The translations under genes were made by a program, and so were the position numbers. Below are positions 32,186-40,648 of a stretch of 64,000 nt of DNA, in pieces; within the stretch, counting starts at the first letter, position 1; every line of letters starts with the position of its first letter. The notes below the pieces were generated by a model, which was given only the letters and a program-made list of their open reading frames with translations, did no database searches and was not told the origin of the DNA. Source of the stretch: Ruminococcus sp. (GTDB taxonomy: Bacteria; Bacillota; Clostridia; Oscillospirales; Ruminococcaceae); contig NZ_JAEFAJ010000011.1 of NCBI RefSeq assembly GCF_016287535.1, positions 1 through 64,000 of the forward strand, in the 5' to 3' direction.

Positions 32186-33181
32186 ATGGACGATAAAAAG
32201 CTGATATTCAGCGGTATCCAGCCTACAGGCACCTTCACTCTCGGCAACTATATCGGCGCCGTAAGAAACTGGGGCGCTCTGCAGGAACAGTACAACTGCA
32301 TATACTGCGTTGTTGATATGCACGCTATAACCGTAAGACAGGAGCCTGCAAAGCTCCGTCAGAATACTCTCAATTCATATGCTCTGCTCATGGCCTGCGG
32401 CGTTGACCCGCAGAGGTCGATACTCTTTATACAGAGCCACGCTCCCACTCACGCAGAGCTCAACTGGATACTCGGATGCAATACACAGTTCGGCGAGCTC
32501 TCACGTATGACACAGTTCAAGGACAAGAGCCAGAAACACCCGGACGATATAAACGCAGGTCTGTTCACATACCCTACCCTCATGGCTGCGGATATCCTCG
32601 CCTACAACGCGGATCTCGTACCGGTAGGCGTTGACCAGAAACAGCATCTTGAGCTGGCAAGAAATATCGCTCAGCGCTTCAACCAGCGCTACGGCGACTT
32701 CTTTACCCTCCCGGAGCCTTATATCCCGGAGGTAGGCGCAAAGATAATGTCACTGCAGGAGCCCACAAAGAAGATGTCAAAATCCGACGAGAACCCCAAT
32801 GCCTGCATACTTATCCTCGACGATAAGGACACTATCGTGCGCAAATTCAAGAGAGCCGTCACCGACAGCGAGGCTGAGATATGCTACCGTGAGGGCAAGG
32901 ACGGCATAAATAACCTTATGACTATATACTCCTGCGTTACCGGCAAGGACTTCAAGGCTATAGAGTCTGAATTCGCAGGAAAGGGCTACGGCGACTTCAA
33001 GCTCGCCGTTGGCGAAGCTGTTGCAGACCACCTTGAACCTGTCCGTACTGAGTTCGCAAAGCTCAGCGCCGATAAGGCTTACCTGAAGGAGTGTTATTCA
33101 GAGGGTGCGCAGAAGGCTCTGAGGTACTCCGGAAGGATAGTTTCAAAAGCTTTCCATAAGGTCGGATTTGTAGACAGGTAG
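32186..33181 (+). CDS. trpS: Tryptophanyl-tRNA synthetase
   Basis: The 331-residue class Ic synthetase charges tRNA(Trp). The HIGH-like motif is TGTFTLGNYIGA near residue 15 and the KMSKS motif is EPTKKMSKSDENP near residue 193. GVDQKQHLELARNIAQRFN is the Trp/ATP pocket region and MAADILAYNADLVPVG precedes it. The length is usual for bacterial TrpRS. TAAGGAGAA precedes the ATG, 12 bp after the upstream gene. Confidence 0.98.
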   Translation: MDDKKLIFSGIQPTGTFTLGNYIGAVRNWGALQEQYNCIYCVVDMHAITVRQEPAKLRQNTLNSYALLMACGVDPQRSILFIQSHAPTHAELNWILGCNTQFGELSRMTQFKDKSQKHPDDINAGLFTYPTLMAADILAYNADLVPVGVDQKQHLELARNIAQRFNQRYGDFFTLPEPYIPEVGAKIMSLQEPTKKMSKSDENPNACILILDDKDTIVRKFKRAVTDSEAEICYREGKDGINNLMTIYSCVTGKDFKAIESEFAGKGYGDFKLAVGEAVADHLEPVRTEFAKLSADKAYLKECYSEGAQKALRYSGRIVSKAFHKVGFVDR

Positions 33182-33305
33182 GAAAATAATCAGGTTTTTA
33201 TATTTACTTATATATAACCGAGAGTAATTATATGGCAAAAATATACAAACCACAACTAAGTAAAACCTTTTATTCTACAAAATTGACGAAATTGTAAAAA
33301 ATAGG

Positions 33306-33334
33306 TTGCAATTTGACAAATTTTAGGGTATTAT
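33306..33334 (+). promoter_or_regulatory. Promoter for mazG-hup
   Basis: TTGCAA and TATTAT are 17 bp apart, about 30 nt before the mazG ribosome binding site. Confidence 0.65.
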
Positions 33335-33368
33335 ATTACATAGCCCGTCATTAAGGAAGTGTTTTCCT

Positions 33369-34199
33369 ATGGTTGATTATCAGCAGAAAGATCATTACTC
33401 GATCAGCGATCTGCTCGATATAGTCAGGCTTTTGAGAGGCGAGGGCGGCTGCCCCTGGGACAGAGAGCAGACCCACAAGTCTATCAAAAGTGACTTCATA
33501 GAAGAGACCTGCGAGGTCATAGAAGCTATCGACCTTGACGACAAGGCGCTTCTTCGTGAAGAGCTGGGCGACGTTCTGCTTCAGGTAGTTTTCCATTGCA
33601 GGATCGAGGAAGAAACAAGTACGTTTACTTTCGACGATGTGTGCGACGAAGTCTGCAAGAAGCTAATCATCCGCCACCCCCACGTTTTCGGTGACGTTAC
33701 GGCAAATACCACCGACCAGGTGCTGAAGAACTGGGACGCCATAAAAATGGAAACAAAGGGACAGGAACGATATACTGATACGCTAACAAGCGTTGCCAAG
33801 TCACTTCCGGCTCTTATGAGAGCTCAGAAGGTAGGCAAAAGAGCAATGCGCGCAGGTATGGATTTTCGCTGCGCTGAGGATGCAGTAGCTTGTATCGGAA
33901 ATGAAAAGGCAGAACTGGACGCTGCTATCGCCAACGGCGATAAGGCTAATATCGAAGAAGAGATCGGCGATCTGCTTTTCTCGTGCGTAAATGCAGCTCG
34001 TCACCTCGGTGTTGACGCCGAGTTAGCACTTAAATCCGCTACGGAAAAGTTTATCAAGCGCTTTTCCGTCACAGAAGATCTTACTTCTGCGGAAAAACTC
34101 GATATGAAGGATCTTCCTATTGAAGAGCTTGACGTTTTTTGGGACAAGGCAAAATCAATTATCAGTAAAATGGAGGAACGTAAAAATGACAAAGACTGA
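33369..34199 (+). CDS. mazG: Nucleoside triphosphate pyrophosphohydrolase MazG
   Basis: The 276-residue protein has two MazG domains. The N-terminal one reads LRGEGGCPWDREQTHKSIKS, FIEETCEVIEAID and REELGDVLLQVVFH, with the EExxE-N12-ExxD metal motif. The C-terminal one carries GNEKAELDAAI and EEEIGDLLFSCVNAAR. It hydrolyses NTPs or dNTPs, including damaged ones, to monophosphate and pyrophosphate. Its 3' end overlaps hup by 14 bp. The mazG - hup - rqcP order is common in Clostridia. Confidence 0.95.
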   Translation: MVDYQQKDHYSISDLLDIVRLLRGEGGCPWDREQTHKSIKSDFIEETCEVIEAIDLDDKALLREELGDVLLQVVFHCRIEEETSTFTFDDVCDEVCKKLIIRHPHVFGDVTANTTDQVLKNWDAIKMETKGQERYTDTLTSVAKSLPALMRAQKVGKRAMRAGMDFRCAEDAVACIGNEKAELDAAIANGDKANIEEEIGDLLFSCVNAARHLGVDAELALKSATEKFIKRFSVTEDLTSAEKLDMKDLPIEELDVFWDKAKSIISKMEERKNDKD

Positions 34200-34488
34200 A
34201 CTCATCAACTCTATCGCAGAGAAGGCAAGCTGCACAAAGAAGGACGCTGCAGCAGCACTTGAGGCTACACTTTCATCTATCCAGGAAGCTCTCGTAAAGG
34301 GCGACAAGGTTTCCATCACAGGCTTCGGTACTTTCGAGGTTCGTGAGAGAGGCGAAAAGACCTGCATCAACCCCAAGACAAAGGCTAAGATGGTTTGCCC
34401 TCCTTGCAAGGCTCCCGCTTTCAAGGCTGGCAGAGGTCTCAAGGAAGCTGTTAACACTGTAAAGAACAGCAAGAAGAAGAAAAAGTAA
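34186..34488 (+). CDS. hup: HU-family DNA-binding protein
   Basis: The 100-residue protein starts at the ATG behind GGAGGAACG. MTKTELINSIAEKASCTKKD is the HU helical body and VSITGFGTFEVRERGEKTCI leads into the DNA-binding arm. The usual RNPxT of the arm tip is INPKTKAK here, and a Cys pair (CPPC) follows, which is unusual. The C-terminus is a short Lys tail (KKKKK). HU bends DNA and compacts the nucleoid. Confidence 0.95.
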   Translation: MTKTELINSIAEKASCTKKDAAAALEATLSSIQEALVKGDKVSITGFGTFEVRERGEKTCINPKTKAKMVCPPCKAPAFKAGRGLKEAVNTVKNSKKKKK

Positions 34489-34496
34489 TGAATATA

Positions 34497-34528
34497 ACGG
34501 GGACAGTCTTCTGTCCCCGTTTGTTTTC
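34497..34528 (+). terminator. Rho-independent terminator after hup
   Basis: ACGGGGACAG and CTGTCCCCGT form a perfect 10-bp stem with a TCTT loop and a T-rich tail. It probably lowers transcription into rqcP relative to the abundant HU message. Confidence 0.85.
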
Positions 34529-34553
34529 CATATTCTGTATAAGGAAGGAATAT

Positions 34554-34796
34554 ATGAGACTGGATAAATACCTCAAGGTCACCCGCCTTATCAAGCGCCG
34601 CACAGTTGCAAACGAAGCCTGCGACGCTGAAAAGGTAGTCGTGAACGGCAAAGCCGCAAGGGCTTCCTACGACGTAAAGGTGGGCGATATCATCGAGATA
34701 AATATGGGTACACGCCCGCTTAAAGTAAAGGTCCTGAGCGTTGCTGAACACGCTACAAAGGAGAACGCTGCTGACAATTACACGATAATAGAATAA
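34554..34796 (+). CDS. rqcP: S4-domain ribosome-quality-control protein RqcP
   Basis: The 80-residue protein starts MRLDKYLKVTRLIKRRTVAN, a single S4 RNA-binding domain, with VVVNGKAARASYDVKVGDI completing it. RqcP (YabO) works with RqcH on obstructed 50S subunits during Ala-tailing. AAGGAAGG precedes the ATG. The position after mazG and hup matches its usual neighbourhood. Confidence 0.94.
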   Translation: MRLDKYLKVTRLIKRRTVANEACDAEKVVVNGKAARASYDVKVGDIIEINMGTRPLKVKVLSVAEHATKENAADNYTIIE

Positions 34797-34803
34797 ATAA
34801 GCA

Positions 34804-34840
34804 TAAAAAGCCCCTTGTGTCTTTTGACACAAGGGGCTTG
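34804..34840. terminator. Terminator between rqcP and the epimerase gene
   Basis: AGCCCCTTGTGTC pairs with GACACAAGGGGCT across a 4-nt loop. A T run follows on the minus strand, so it mainly ends the epimerase transcript; on the plus strand the tail is weaker. Confidence 0.88.
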
Positions 34841-34846
34841 CATATT

Positions 34847-35809
34847 TTACTTGGTGTTATGTATATCCCACCTGAACGTAACGAACTTTGACGCACGTGT
34901 GCAGTCGAGCATATTGTTGTTTTCATGCTTGCTCAGATCAAGATAGCGGTAATTCTGCTTCTCCTCCTTGCTCGCTCCGAATATGCCTTTTATCTTCGAT
35001 GATACCGCTCCGGAAGAGGATTTCTGCATTACAGCTCCGAGGCGGTGATGCTCACGCATGAAAGTAATGATATCGGCAGCGGTAGTGAGGAGCTTGTCGC
35101 TCACGTTATATACTCCCGAATATCTTGTTGAATCGGCATTCTTGATAAAGCAGAGAATGAAATCAACAAGGTTATGTACGCAACAGAACTGGAAGCCGTA
35201 CTGTCCCTCGCCATACACGAAAAGAGAGCCGTCCTTAGGGTCTGTTAACTTCACCATGAGGTTATCGGTGAAGTTTAAGGTATACACCGGTGCATACCTT
35301 ATGATACAGCCGATGATATCCTCACCCTTATGATGCTGCATTTCGGAAGACATTGCCTTCTCGGAAGCATACTTCATACTCGCATAATTGGTAACAGGCT
35401 TCAGGTCGCTGTCCTCGCGTATAGGTTCACGTGTTTTCGGGAACTGGTAAACCTGAGAGGTGCTGAGCATAACGACCTTCTTAACAGTTGACGTAGTGGC
35501 ATAATGATAAATGAACTTATCCGCTGTGGCAGATTCCTTCATCTCCTTATCGGTCACCAAAGGTCCGTAGTCGTTGTCAACTGTAAATGCAGCGTGTACA
35601 ACAGCATAGAAATTGTATTTTTCAAATAATTCTGCAATGGTATTCTTGTCAGTAGGATCGCATTCAACAAAGGTATAGTTGTCCTTTCCCTCGTTGTATC
35701 CGGTCTCCGCTCTGTCAATAGCTATGACCTCATATCCCTTTTTAAGCAGTCCTGAACAAATATGCTGACCTATTAGTCCGCATCCCCCTGTAACAAGCAC
35801 TTTCTCCAT
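34847..35809 (-). CDS. NAD-dependent epimerase/dehydratase (extended SDR)
   Basis: From the ATG behind GGAGG the protein has 320 residues. KVLVTGGCGLIGQHICSGLL is the Rossmann GxxGxxG motif, followed by AIDRAETG, VVHAAFT and the catalytic LSTSQVYQF...YASMKYASEK (Ser, Tyr-x3-Lys). It acts on a nucleotide sugar or related metabolite in the cytoplasm; the exact substrate is not readable. It lies alone, with a terminator after it and a 145-bp spacer between it and the solute-binding gene. Confidence 0.88.
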   Translation of the reverse strand: MEKVLVTGGCGLIGQHICSGLLKKGYEVIAIDRAETGYNEGKDNYTFVECDPTDKNTIAELFEKYNFYAVVHAAFTVDNDYGPLVTDKEMKESATADKFIYHYATTSTVKKVVMLSTSQVYQFPKTREPIREDSDLKPVTNYASMKYASEKAMSSEMQHHKGEDIIGCIIRYAPVYTLNFTDNLMVKLTDPKDGSLFVYGEGQYGFQFCCVHNLVDFILCFIKNADSTRYSGVYNVSDKLLTTAADIITFMREHHRLGAVMQKSSSGAVSSKIKGIFGASKEEKQNYRYLDLSKHENNNMLDCTRASKFVTFRWDIHNTK

Positions 35810-35953
35810 GATCACAGCCTCCTTTCCAAGATTTTTATAACAAGATCATACCCATTCACGATCTATTACAGAATTTATTGTGTATTGTCTAAAAGCTGAA
35901 TATATACCGATGTACTTAATAATGGTCTATGAGATTCATTCGGTATCCGCAGA

Positions 35954-37342
35954 TCAGATCTCTGCGTTTACCTTTTCAAGATACTTATCGACAGTTGAAT
36001 ATATTGCTTCATAAGTTTCGTTCCACGGTGTACCTCTTGCTGACTTTCTGAGGCTGTCGTCAAGAAGTTCGCCGCAGTCGTCCGAGATTCCTCTTGAGAT
36101 GTCGATAACCGGGTTTGCTTCGGCAAGCTCCTGCATACTATTCTTCATGTCGAGCATATCCTGGGACCAGCCGTAGTCTTCGGTGAACTGTTTATCGGCG
36201 AGAGCTTTTGTATCCTCGTCAAGATGAGTGAATCTCTTGCAGTCGAGATATTTTGCCACGCCCTCCGGATTTGAACCGCCGCTGACGAACATATAGGCTT
36301 CAAAGCCTGTGGGGATATAATATTCATCTGCCTTCGGGTCCTTAGGCATAGGAACGAAGAACGCGTCATTTCCGAAGGTAGCGCTCCACTGTGACTTCTC
36401 CTTGTAGAACTCATACAAGCCCGCAGGATAGAACAGCGTCTTGCCCTCTCCGATGTATGCGGGTCTGGCTTCCCAGCCGAGATCCTCGCTTCCTATGGCA
36501 ATATACCCCTTCTGACTGAGCTCATACATCCAGTTCTGGACGCGCTCCATTGAGGGATCGCCGATATTGCTTATGAGTCTGCCTTCTTCAAGGCTTACAG
36601 GCGGGATACCGATAGTATTCATAAGACCAAACTCGAACCACCAGCCGTCGATACCGTATCTCTGCTTGGAGGGGTCAACGTACTGTTCGAGCATATTCTC
36701 GAATGCGTCCCAGTCCCACTTTCCCTTTGCATAGAGGTCTGCGGGATCCTCGAGACCTGCTTCTGCAACGGTTTTCTTATTGTAGATAACTCCGACCTTA
36801 TCGCCTGTTGCCTGGACACCAGCCATATAATGCTTTCCATTCAGGATAAAGCTGTCGTTCAGGTCCTTAACGTCCTCCCAGAGAGGTGAATCGAAGTCGA
36901 TATAGTCATCGACCGGGGCAAATATCTTCTTAATCGCTCCGTTTGGAAAGGCGTCAAGATTTCCTCCATAGAAAAAGTCTATGCCTTCGTCAGAGTTTAT
37001 ATACTCCGCCAGCTTATCGTAGCGGTTTTCATATGTACATTTATAATATTTTACAGTGCCGCCGTAGCGTTCCTGAAATACTGCAAGATCCGTAGGCACG
37101 TTCTTACCTGTAGAGTCCGGGTTGATATCCCAGTCTGACAGCCACTTTATCTCGCCGTTTTCCAGCTTGTCACCTGTAAGAAGATCAGATTCAGCGGCAT
37201 TCTTATGTATCTCTTCTCTTACAGAGGTATCGAGCTGCTTGCTGTACTTAGGCTGCTCGTCCTTTTTACTGCATGAAAGAAGAGATGCGGGCATTGCAGC
37301 TATCAGCAATGCAGAAATGAAATACCTTGCTTTTCTCATCAT
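35954..37342 (-). CDS. Extracellular solute-binding lipoprotein (family 1)
   Basis: The 462-residue protein has a lipobox (SLLSCSKK, Cys near residue 24) and the family 1 substrate-binding fold: AVFQERYGGTVKYYKCTYEN, YAKGKWDWDAFENMLEQYVD, GVIYNKKTVAEAG and FVPMPKDPKADEYYIPTGFE. Such proteins deliver oligosaccharides to ABC importers at the membrane. No permease or ATPase gene is near, so it either serves a remote transporter or acts as a surface binding protein. The start could be either of two adjacent ATG codons behind GGAGTTAG. Confidence 0.9.
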   Translation of the reverse strand: MMRKARYFISALLIAAMPASLLSCSKKDEQPKYSKQLDTSVREEIHKNAAESDLLTGDKLENGEIKWLSDWDINPDSTGKNVPTDLAVFQERYGGTVKYYKCTYENRYDKLAEYINSDEGIDFFYGGNLDAFPNGAIKKIFAPVDDYIDFDSPLWEDVKDLNDSFILNGKHYMAGVQATGDKVGVIYNKKTVAEAGLEDPADLYAKGKWDWDAFENMLEQYVDPSKQRYGIDGWWFEFGLMNTIGIPPVSLEEGRLISNIGDPSMERVQNWMYELSQKGYIAIGSEDLGWEARPAYIGEGKTLFYPAGLYEFYKEKSQWSATFGNDAFFVPMPKDPKADEYYIPTGFEAYMFVSGGSNPEGVAKYLDCKRFTHLDEDTKALADKQFTEDYGWSQDMLDMKNSMQELAEANPVIDISRGISDDCGELLDDSLRKSARGTPWNETYEAIYSTVDKYLEKVNAEI

Positions 37343-37422
37343 CTAACTCCTTTTTTAGTTAGCACTTTCCAAATTTGAACATATCTTTAATTGCGCATTT
37401 ATCAATTATTGCGTTTTTCTTA

Positions 37423-37452
37423 ATTATATCACTTTGTTACTATTTATGTCAA
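37423..37452 (-). promoter_or_regulatory. Promoter for the solute-binding protein gene
   Basis: On the minus strand TTGACA and TATAAT, both perfect, are 18 bp apart. The leader is about 75 nt and AT-rich. Confidence 0.8.
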
Positions 37453-37543
37453 TATCTATTTTTCATATATTTTGAAGCGTTTTATAGTGATAATATCACA
37501 TATTCCTGATTAAATCAGTATTAAAAAGTGCCTGTATTACGTA

Positions 37544-38212
37544 CTAATTTTTACAAATTCTGCCTGAAAGCCGGTATGCGCAGCTGTCCTTCATCGTGCA
37601 TACTGCACAACCCTTACCGCCTTTCTCAACAGGTCGTTCTGAAATGCCTATGAGTGCTGTTACAGATTTGGAAGGTATCAGCAGTGAACTGTCAGTAACT
37701 GTCAGTCCTATCCGTCTCTGCGCGTTCAGTGCCAGCAGGAAACTGCGCTGCAGCGTTATCGGCAGGTCGCCGTATCCCGGACTGAATCGCCATGTTCTGT
37801 AAGCAGCGGGGTGCTCTGAGAATATTTCTTCCTCGGCGCGGTCACAGACCTGCTCTATAGCTGCGCTGCATATACAGTCCAGAGCGAGGGAATACGCCAT
37901 ATCCGTCACAGCCGCCTGACGTATGAGCTTATCGGCTTCCTGAGAGAGCGTAGCGGCAAGAAGTACGGCTTTGCTGCAGCCCTTCAGGTGCCGTGTTATA
38001 TCTTTACCTGTAAGCGGCTCAGTCATAGCACCGAGGATAACTCCCCTGTCTGTAAAGCTTACATCGGTCTCAAGATAAACATACTTTGGACGTACCTTCT
38101 CACGCACCTGCTTTTCGGCACGGTCAAGCAGCCCGGAAACAGCGCTGTCCGGCTCTCCCTTTACTCCCATATACCGTGCGGCTTCCGCCTTTGATACCGG
38201 CAGCAGCTCCAT
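37544..38212 (-). CDS. Methionine synthase (B12-dependent) activation-domain protein
   Basis: The 222-residue protein matches the AdoMet-binding reactivation domain of MetH as a separate polypeptide: WRFSPGYGDLPITLQRSFLL, then RRIGLTVTDSSLLIPSKSVT and a Cys-rich tail CAVCTMKDSCAYR. In MetH this domain reductively remethylates cobalamin when it is oxidised. Its start overlaps the metF stop (TGATG), so the two are translated together, linking folate one-carbon supply to methionine synthase repair. metH itself is not in the window. Confidence 0.9.
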   Translation of the reverse strand: MELLPVSKAEAARYMGVKGEPDSAVSGLLDRAEKQVREKVRPKYVYLETDVSFTDRGVILGAMTEPLTGKDITRHLKGCSKAVLLAATLSQEADKLIRQAAVTDMAYSLALDCICSAAIEQVCDRAEEEIFSEHPAAYRTWRFSPGYGDLPITLQRSFLLALNAQRRIGLTVTDSSLLIPSKSVTALIGISERPVEKGGKGCAVCTMKDSCAYRLSGRICKN

Positions 38213-39072
38213 CACGCACCTATTATGCCCGATACCGCCTCGCTTATCTTGCGGGCAACATAGGGCTTGTTCATAGTATAAAGGTGTATTCCGTCAACAC
38301 CGCTCGCCACAAGGTCAACTATCTGGTCTACCGCATAGGCTATGCCGGCGTCCTGAAGAGCCTCTGGACTGTGCTCGTATTTTGTCATTATACGCACGAA
38401 CTTCTTTGGCAGACTTGCGCCGCAGGTAGTTACCATGCGCTCTATCTGGTTTTTATTTACAACAGGCATGATACCTGCCTCGATGGGCACGTTTATTCCT
38501 GCTATGGCAGCCTTTTCTCGGAATTCGTAAAAGCTGTCGTTATCGAAGAAAAGCTGTGTGATAAGGTGATCTGCGCCTGCGTCCACCTTTTTGCGGAGAT
38601 TGGTTATATCCTCTATCAGATTCTCGGCGTCGGGGTGGCACTCAGGGTAACAGGCTCCCGCTATATCAAAGCTGCCCTTGTTCTTTATGTAGTTTATAAG
38701 GTCGCTGGCATAGCTGAACTCATTTACAGGCGGGATATCAGGGTTTATATCGCCTCTGAGGGCAAGTATGTTCTCTATGCCACGTTCCTGTGCTTCTTCA
38801 AGCGCTGCGTCTATCTCTGCCCTTGTGAAGTTTATACATGGCAGGTGGAGCATCGGCGTAATACCGCTCTCCTTTATCCTTGAAGCGATCTCAAGAGCGT
38901 ACCTGCTGTTTCCGCTTCCGCCCGCACCGAAGGTAACGCTTATGAAGTCGGGTCTGAGTCCGTTGAGCTCGTCAAGAGTATCGTATATCACCTCTACGGG
39001 ACTTGTTTTCTTCGGTGGAAAGACCTCGAATGAAAAAACGGTCTTTTTGCCGAAAAGCTCTTTTATATGCAT
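38212..39072 (-). CDS. metF: 5,10-methylenetetrahydrofolate reductase
   Basis: The 286-residue FAD enzyme makes 5-methyl-tetrahydrofolate for methionine synthesis. VFSFEVFPPKKTSPVEVIY is the family start with the catalytic Glu, followed by FISVTFGAGGSG, LPCINFTRAEIDAAL, ILALRGDIN and GADHLITQLFFDN. The C-terminus YAVDQIVDLVASGVDGIHLYTMN is typical. It lies between ung and the MetH-activation gene on the minus strand. Confidence 0.97.
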   Translation of the reverse strand: MHIKELFGKKTVFSFEVFPPKKTSPVEVIYDTLDELNGLRPDFISVTFGAGGSGNSRYALEIASRIKESGITPMLHLPCINFTRAEIDAALEEAQERGIENILALRGDINPDIPPVNEFSYASDLINYIKNKGSFDIAGACYPECHPDAENLIEDITNLRKKVDAGADHLITQLFFDNDSFYEFREKAAIAGINVPIEAGIMPVVNKNQIERMVTTCGASLPKKFVRIMTKYEHSPEALQDAGIAYAVDQIVDLVASGVDGIHLYTMNKPYVARKISEAVSGIIGA

Positions 39073-39085
39073 ACCTTTCCTCCGT

Positions 39086-39757
39086 TTAGTCTATCGACCA
39101 GTCTATCTCTCCCAGCCCCTTTGCACGGAGAAATGCGTTTGCCTTTGAAAAATGCCTGCAGCCGAAAAATCCGTTGTACGCTGAAAGCGGGCTCGGATGT
39201 GCGGCTCTGAGTATAAGATGGGCAGGATTGGTTATGAACTGCTGCTTCGCCTTTGCGTCGCCGCCCCACAGCATGAACACCATCGGCTTCTCACGCTTGT
39301 TGAGGAGCTGTATAACGTCTGTGGTGAAGTTCTCCCAGCCTATACCACGGTGGCTCCTTGCCTGATCCGCACGTACTGTAAGGACGGAATTCAGCAGCAG
39401 CACTCCCTGCTGCGCCCATTTTGTAAGCTCACCGTGCTTGCCGAGATTGTCTATACCCACATCGTCACGTATCTCCTTGAATATATTTATCAGTGACGGC
39501 GGAGGCGCTACGCCCTTCCTTACGGAAAAGCTCAGCCCGTGAGCCTGTCCCTCGCCGTGATAGGGATCCTGACCTATTATGACGCACCTCACGTCGTTAT
39601 ATGAGGTGTATTTCATCGCGTTGAAGATGTCATACATACCCGGATATATTCGCTGCGTTCTGTATTCTGTTATCAACGTCTGTCTGAGCTTCAGATAGTA
39701 GTCCTTGTCGAACTCACCCTTCAGCAGCTCGTCCCATTCGTTATTGAAATTGACCAT
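39086..39757 (-). CDS. ung: Uracil-DNA glycosylase
   Basis: The 223-residue family 1 UDG removes uracil from DNA. The catalytic motif CVIIGQDPYHGEGQAHGLSF (water-activating Asp in GQDPYH) and the DNA-intercalating HPSPLSAYNGFFGCRHFS are intact, as is LLLNSVLTVRADQARSH. It is a cytoplasmic repair enzyme of normal length. It sits 13 bp upstream of metF, so they may share a transcript. Confidence 0.98.
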   Translation of the reverse strand: MVNFNNEWDELLKGEFDKDYYLKLRQTLITEYRTQRIYPGMYDIFNAMKYTSYNDVRCVIIGQDPYHGEGQAHGLSFSVRKGVAPPPSLINIFKEIRDDVGIDNLGKHGELTKWAQQGVLLLNSVLTVRADQARSHRGIGWENFTTDVIQLLNKREKPMVFMLWGGDAKAKQQFITNPAHLILRAAHPSPLSAYNGFFGCRHFSKANAFLRAKGLGEIDWSID

Positions 39758-39814
39758 TTTTCCACGTCCGTTTCTGTATACAAATAAGGGACGACTAAAG
39801 CCGCCCCCTCTTTA

Positions 39815-40339
39815 TCAGTTGTAAACCGTATCCTCATAATACTTGAACTTTACAAGCATATTCCTTCTGTATGTAAGCGAACCGGGCTGATTGAAGGGGA
39901 CCTTGTCATATGCCTCCGCAGAACACTCTATCTTCAGCTTCTGTCCCTTCCTCGTAACAAATATCAGCTCGTAATACTCATCGACCATTCTCACCTGTCC
40001 CGAACTTTCTATTATTCTCAGGCGGTCGTCGCTCTTTCTTACAAGTGTAGCCATTTCAACTATCGGCTCTGAGGTACGTTTCTGATTTGCGAATTCCTCC
40101 TCAGGCTGCTGCCTTTTCTGAACGGGAGCACGTTCAGCAGGCTCGCTCCTGCGAGGTATTTCGCCGCCCATTTCCGGCTGCTCTTCAAGGAAAAGCGAAA
40201 GCAGTCGTCTGAATTTGCTTTTGCCGCTGAAAAGAAGAATTATCAGTATTAATATTACTATAATCGCCGCCAGCAAAATGAGCAGATTTTTCAGTTGCTG
40301 TGTTATAAGTGCAAGCATGATAGGCTTAAATAATATCAT
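39815..40339 (-). CDS. Membrane-anchored DUF2500-like protein
   Basis: The protein has about 174 residues. One strong transmembrane helix (LLILLAAIIVILILIILLF) is followed by a Pro/Glu/Arg-rich linker (about 60-105) and a C-terminal beta domain (MATLVRKSDDRLRIIESSGQ...YYELIFVTRKGQKLKIECSA...GSLTYRRNMLVKF). That domain follows the DUF2500 pattern. The start is uncertain: AGAAAGGAG lies upstream with no ATG at the right spacing, and the first ATG (40339) has only a weak site. Function unknown. Confidence 0.65.
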   Translation of the reverse strand: MILFKPIMLALITQQLKNLLILLAAIIVILILIILLFSGKSKFRRLLSLFLEEQPEMGGEIPRRSEPAERAPVQKRQQPEEEFANQKRTSEPIVEMATLVRKSDDRLRIIESSGQVRMVDEYYELIFVTRKGQKLKIECSAEAYDKVPFNQPGSLTYRRNMLVKFKYYEDTVYN

Positions 40340-40590
40340 TGCAGTATCCGCGCTATATGCGCAGCTCCTTTCTGTTTCCAAATGAATATAGTATCATACA
40401 ATATATTATAATATATTTTTTTCGCTATTGCAAGTTTAAATTGCAAATTTTTTGAAAATATACATCAAAATATTGCTTAGCAGGGGCATAAAGCGGTTGC
40501 TTTTTACTCATTAATATGATATAAGCGCGAAGCTCGCGCCGCCTTTTTCGCGTCAGAGAAATGAAAAACGGTAATTTATCGCCGCGAGTG

Positions 40591-40619
40591 TTGCAATTTC
40601 AGCTGAACTGTGTTATAAT
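40591..40619 (+). promoter_or_regulatory. Promoter for the TtcA-like gene
   Basis: TTGCAA and a perfect TATAAT are 17 bp apart. Transcription would begin about 20 nt before the ribosome binding site. Confidence 0.78.
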
Positions 40620-40648
40620 CAGGGGAAATCACTTTTTTGGAGGTCATC

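Noticed and set aside
34120-34185. Upstream start for HU
   Set aside because: It would overlap mazG by 80 bp with no ribosome binding site, and HU proteins start at MTKTEL-type sequence.
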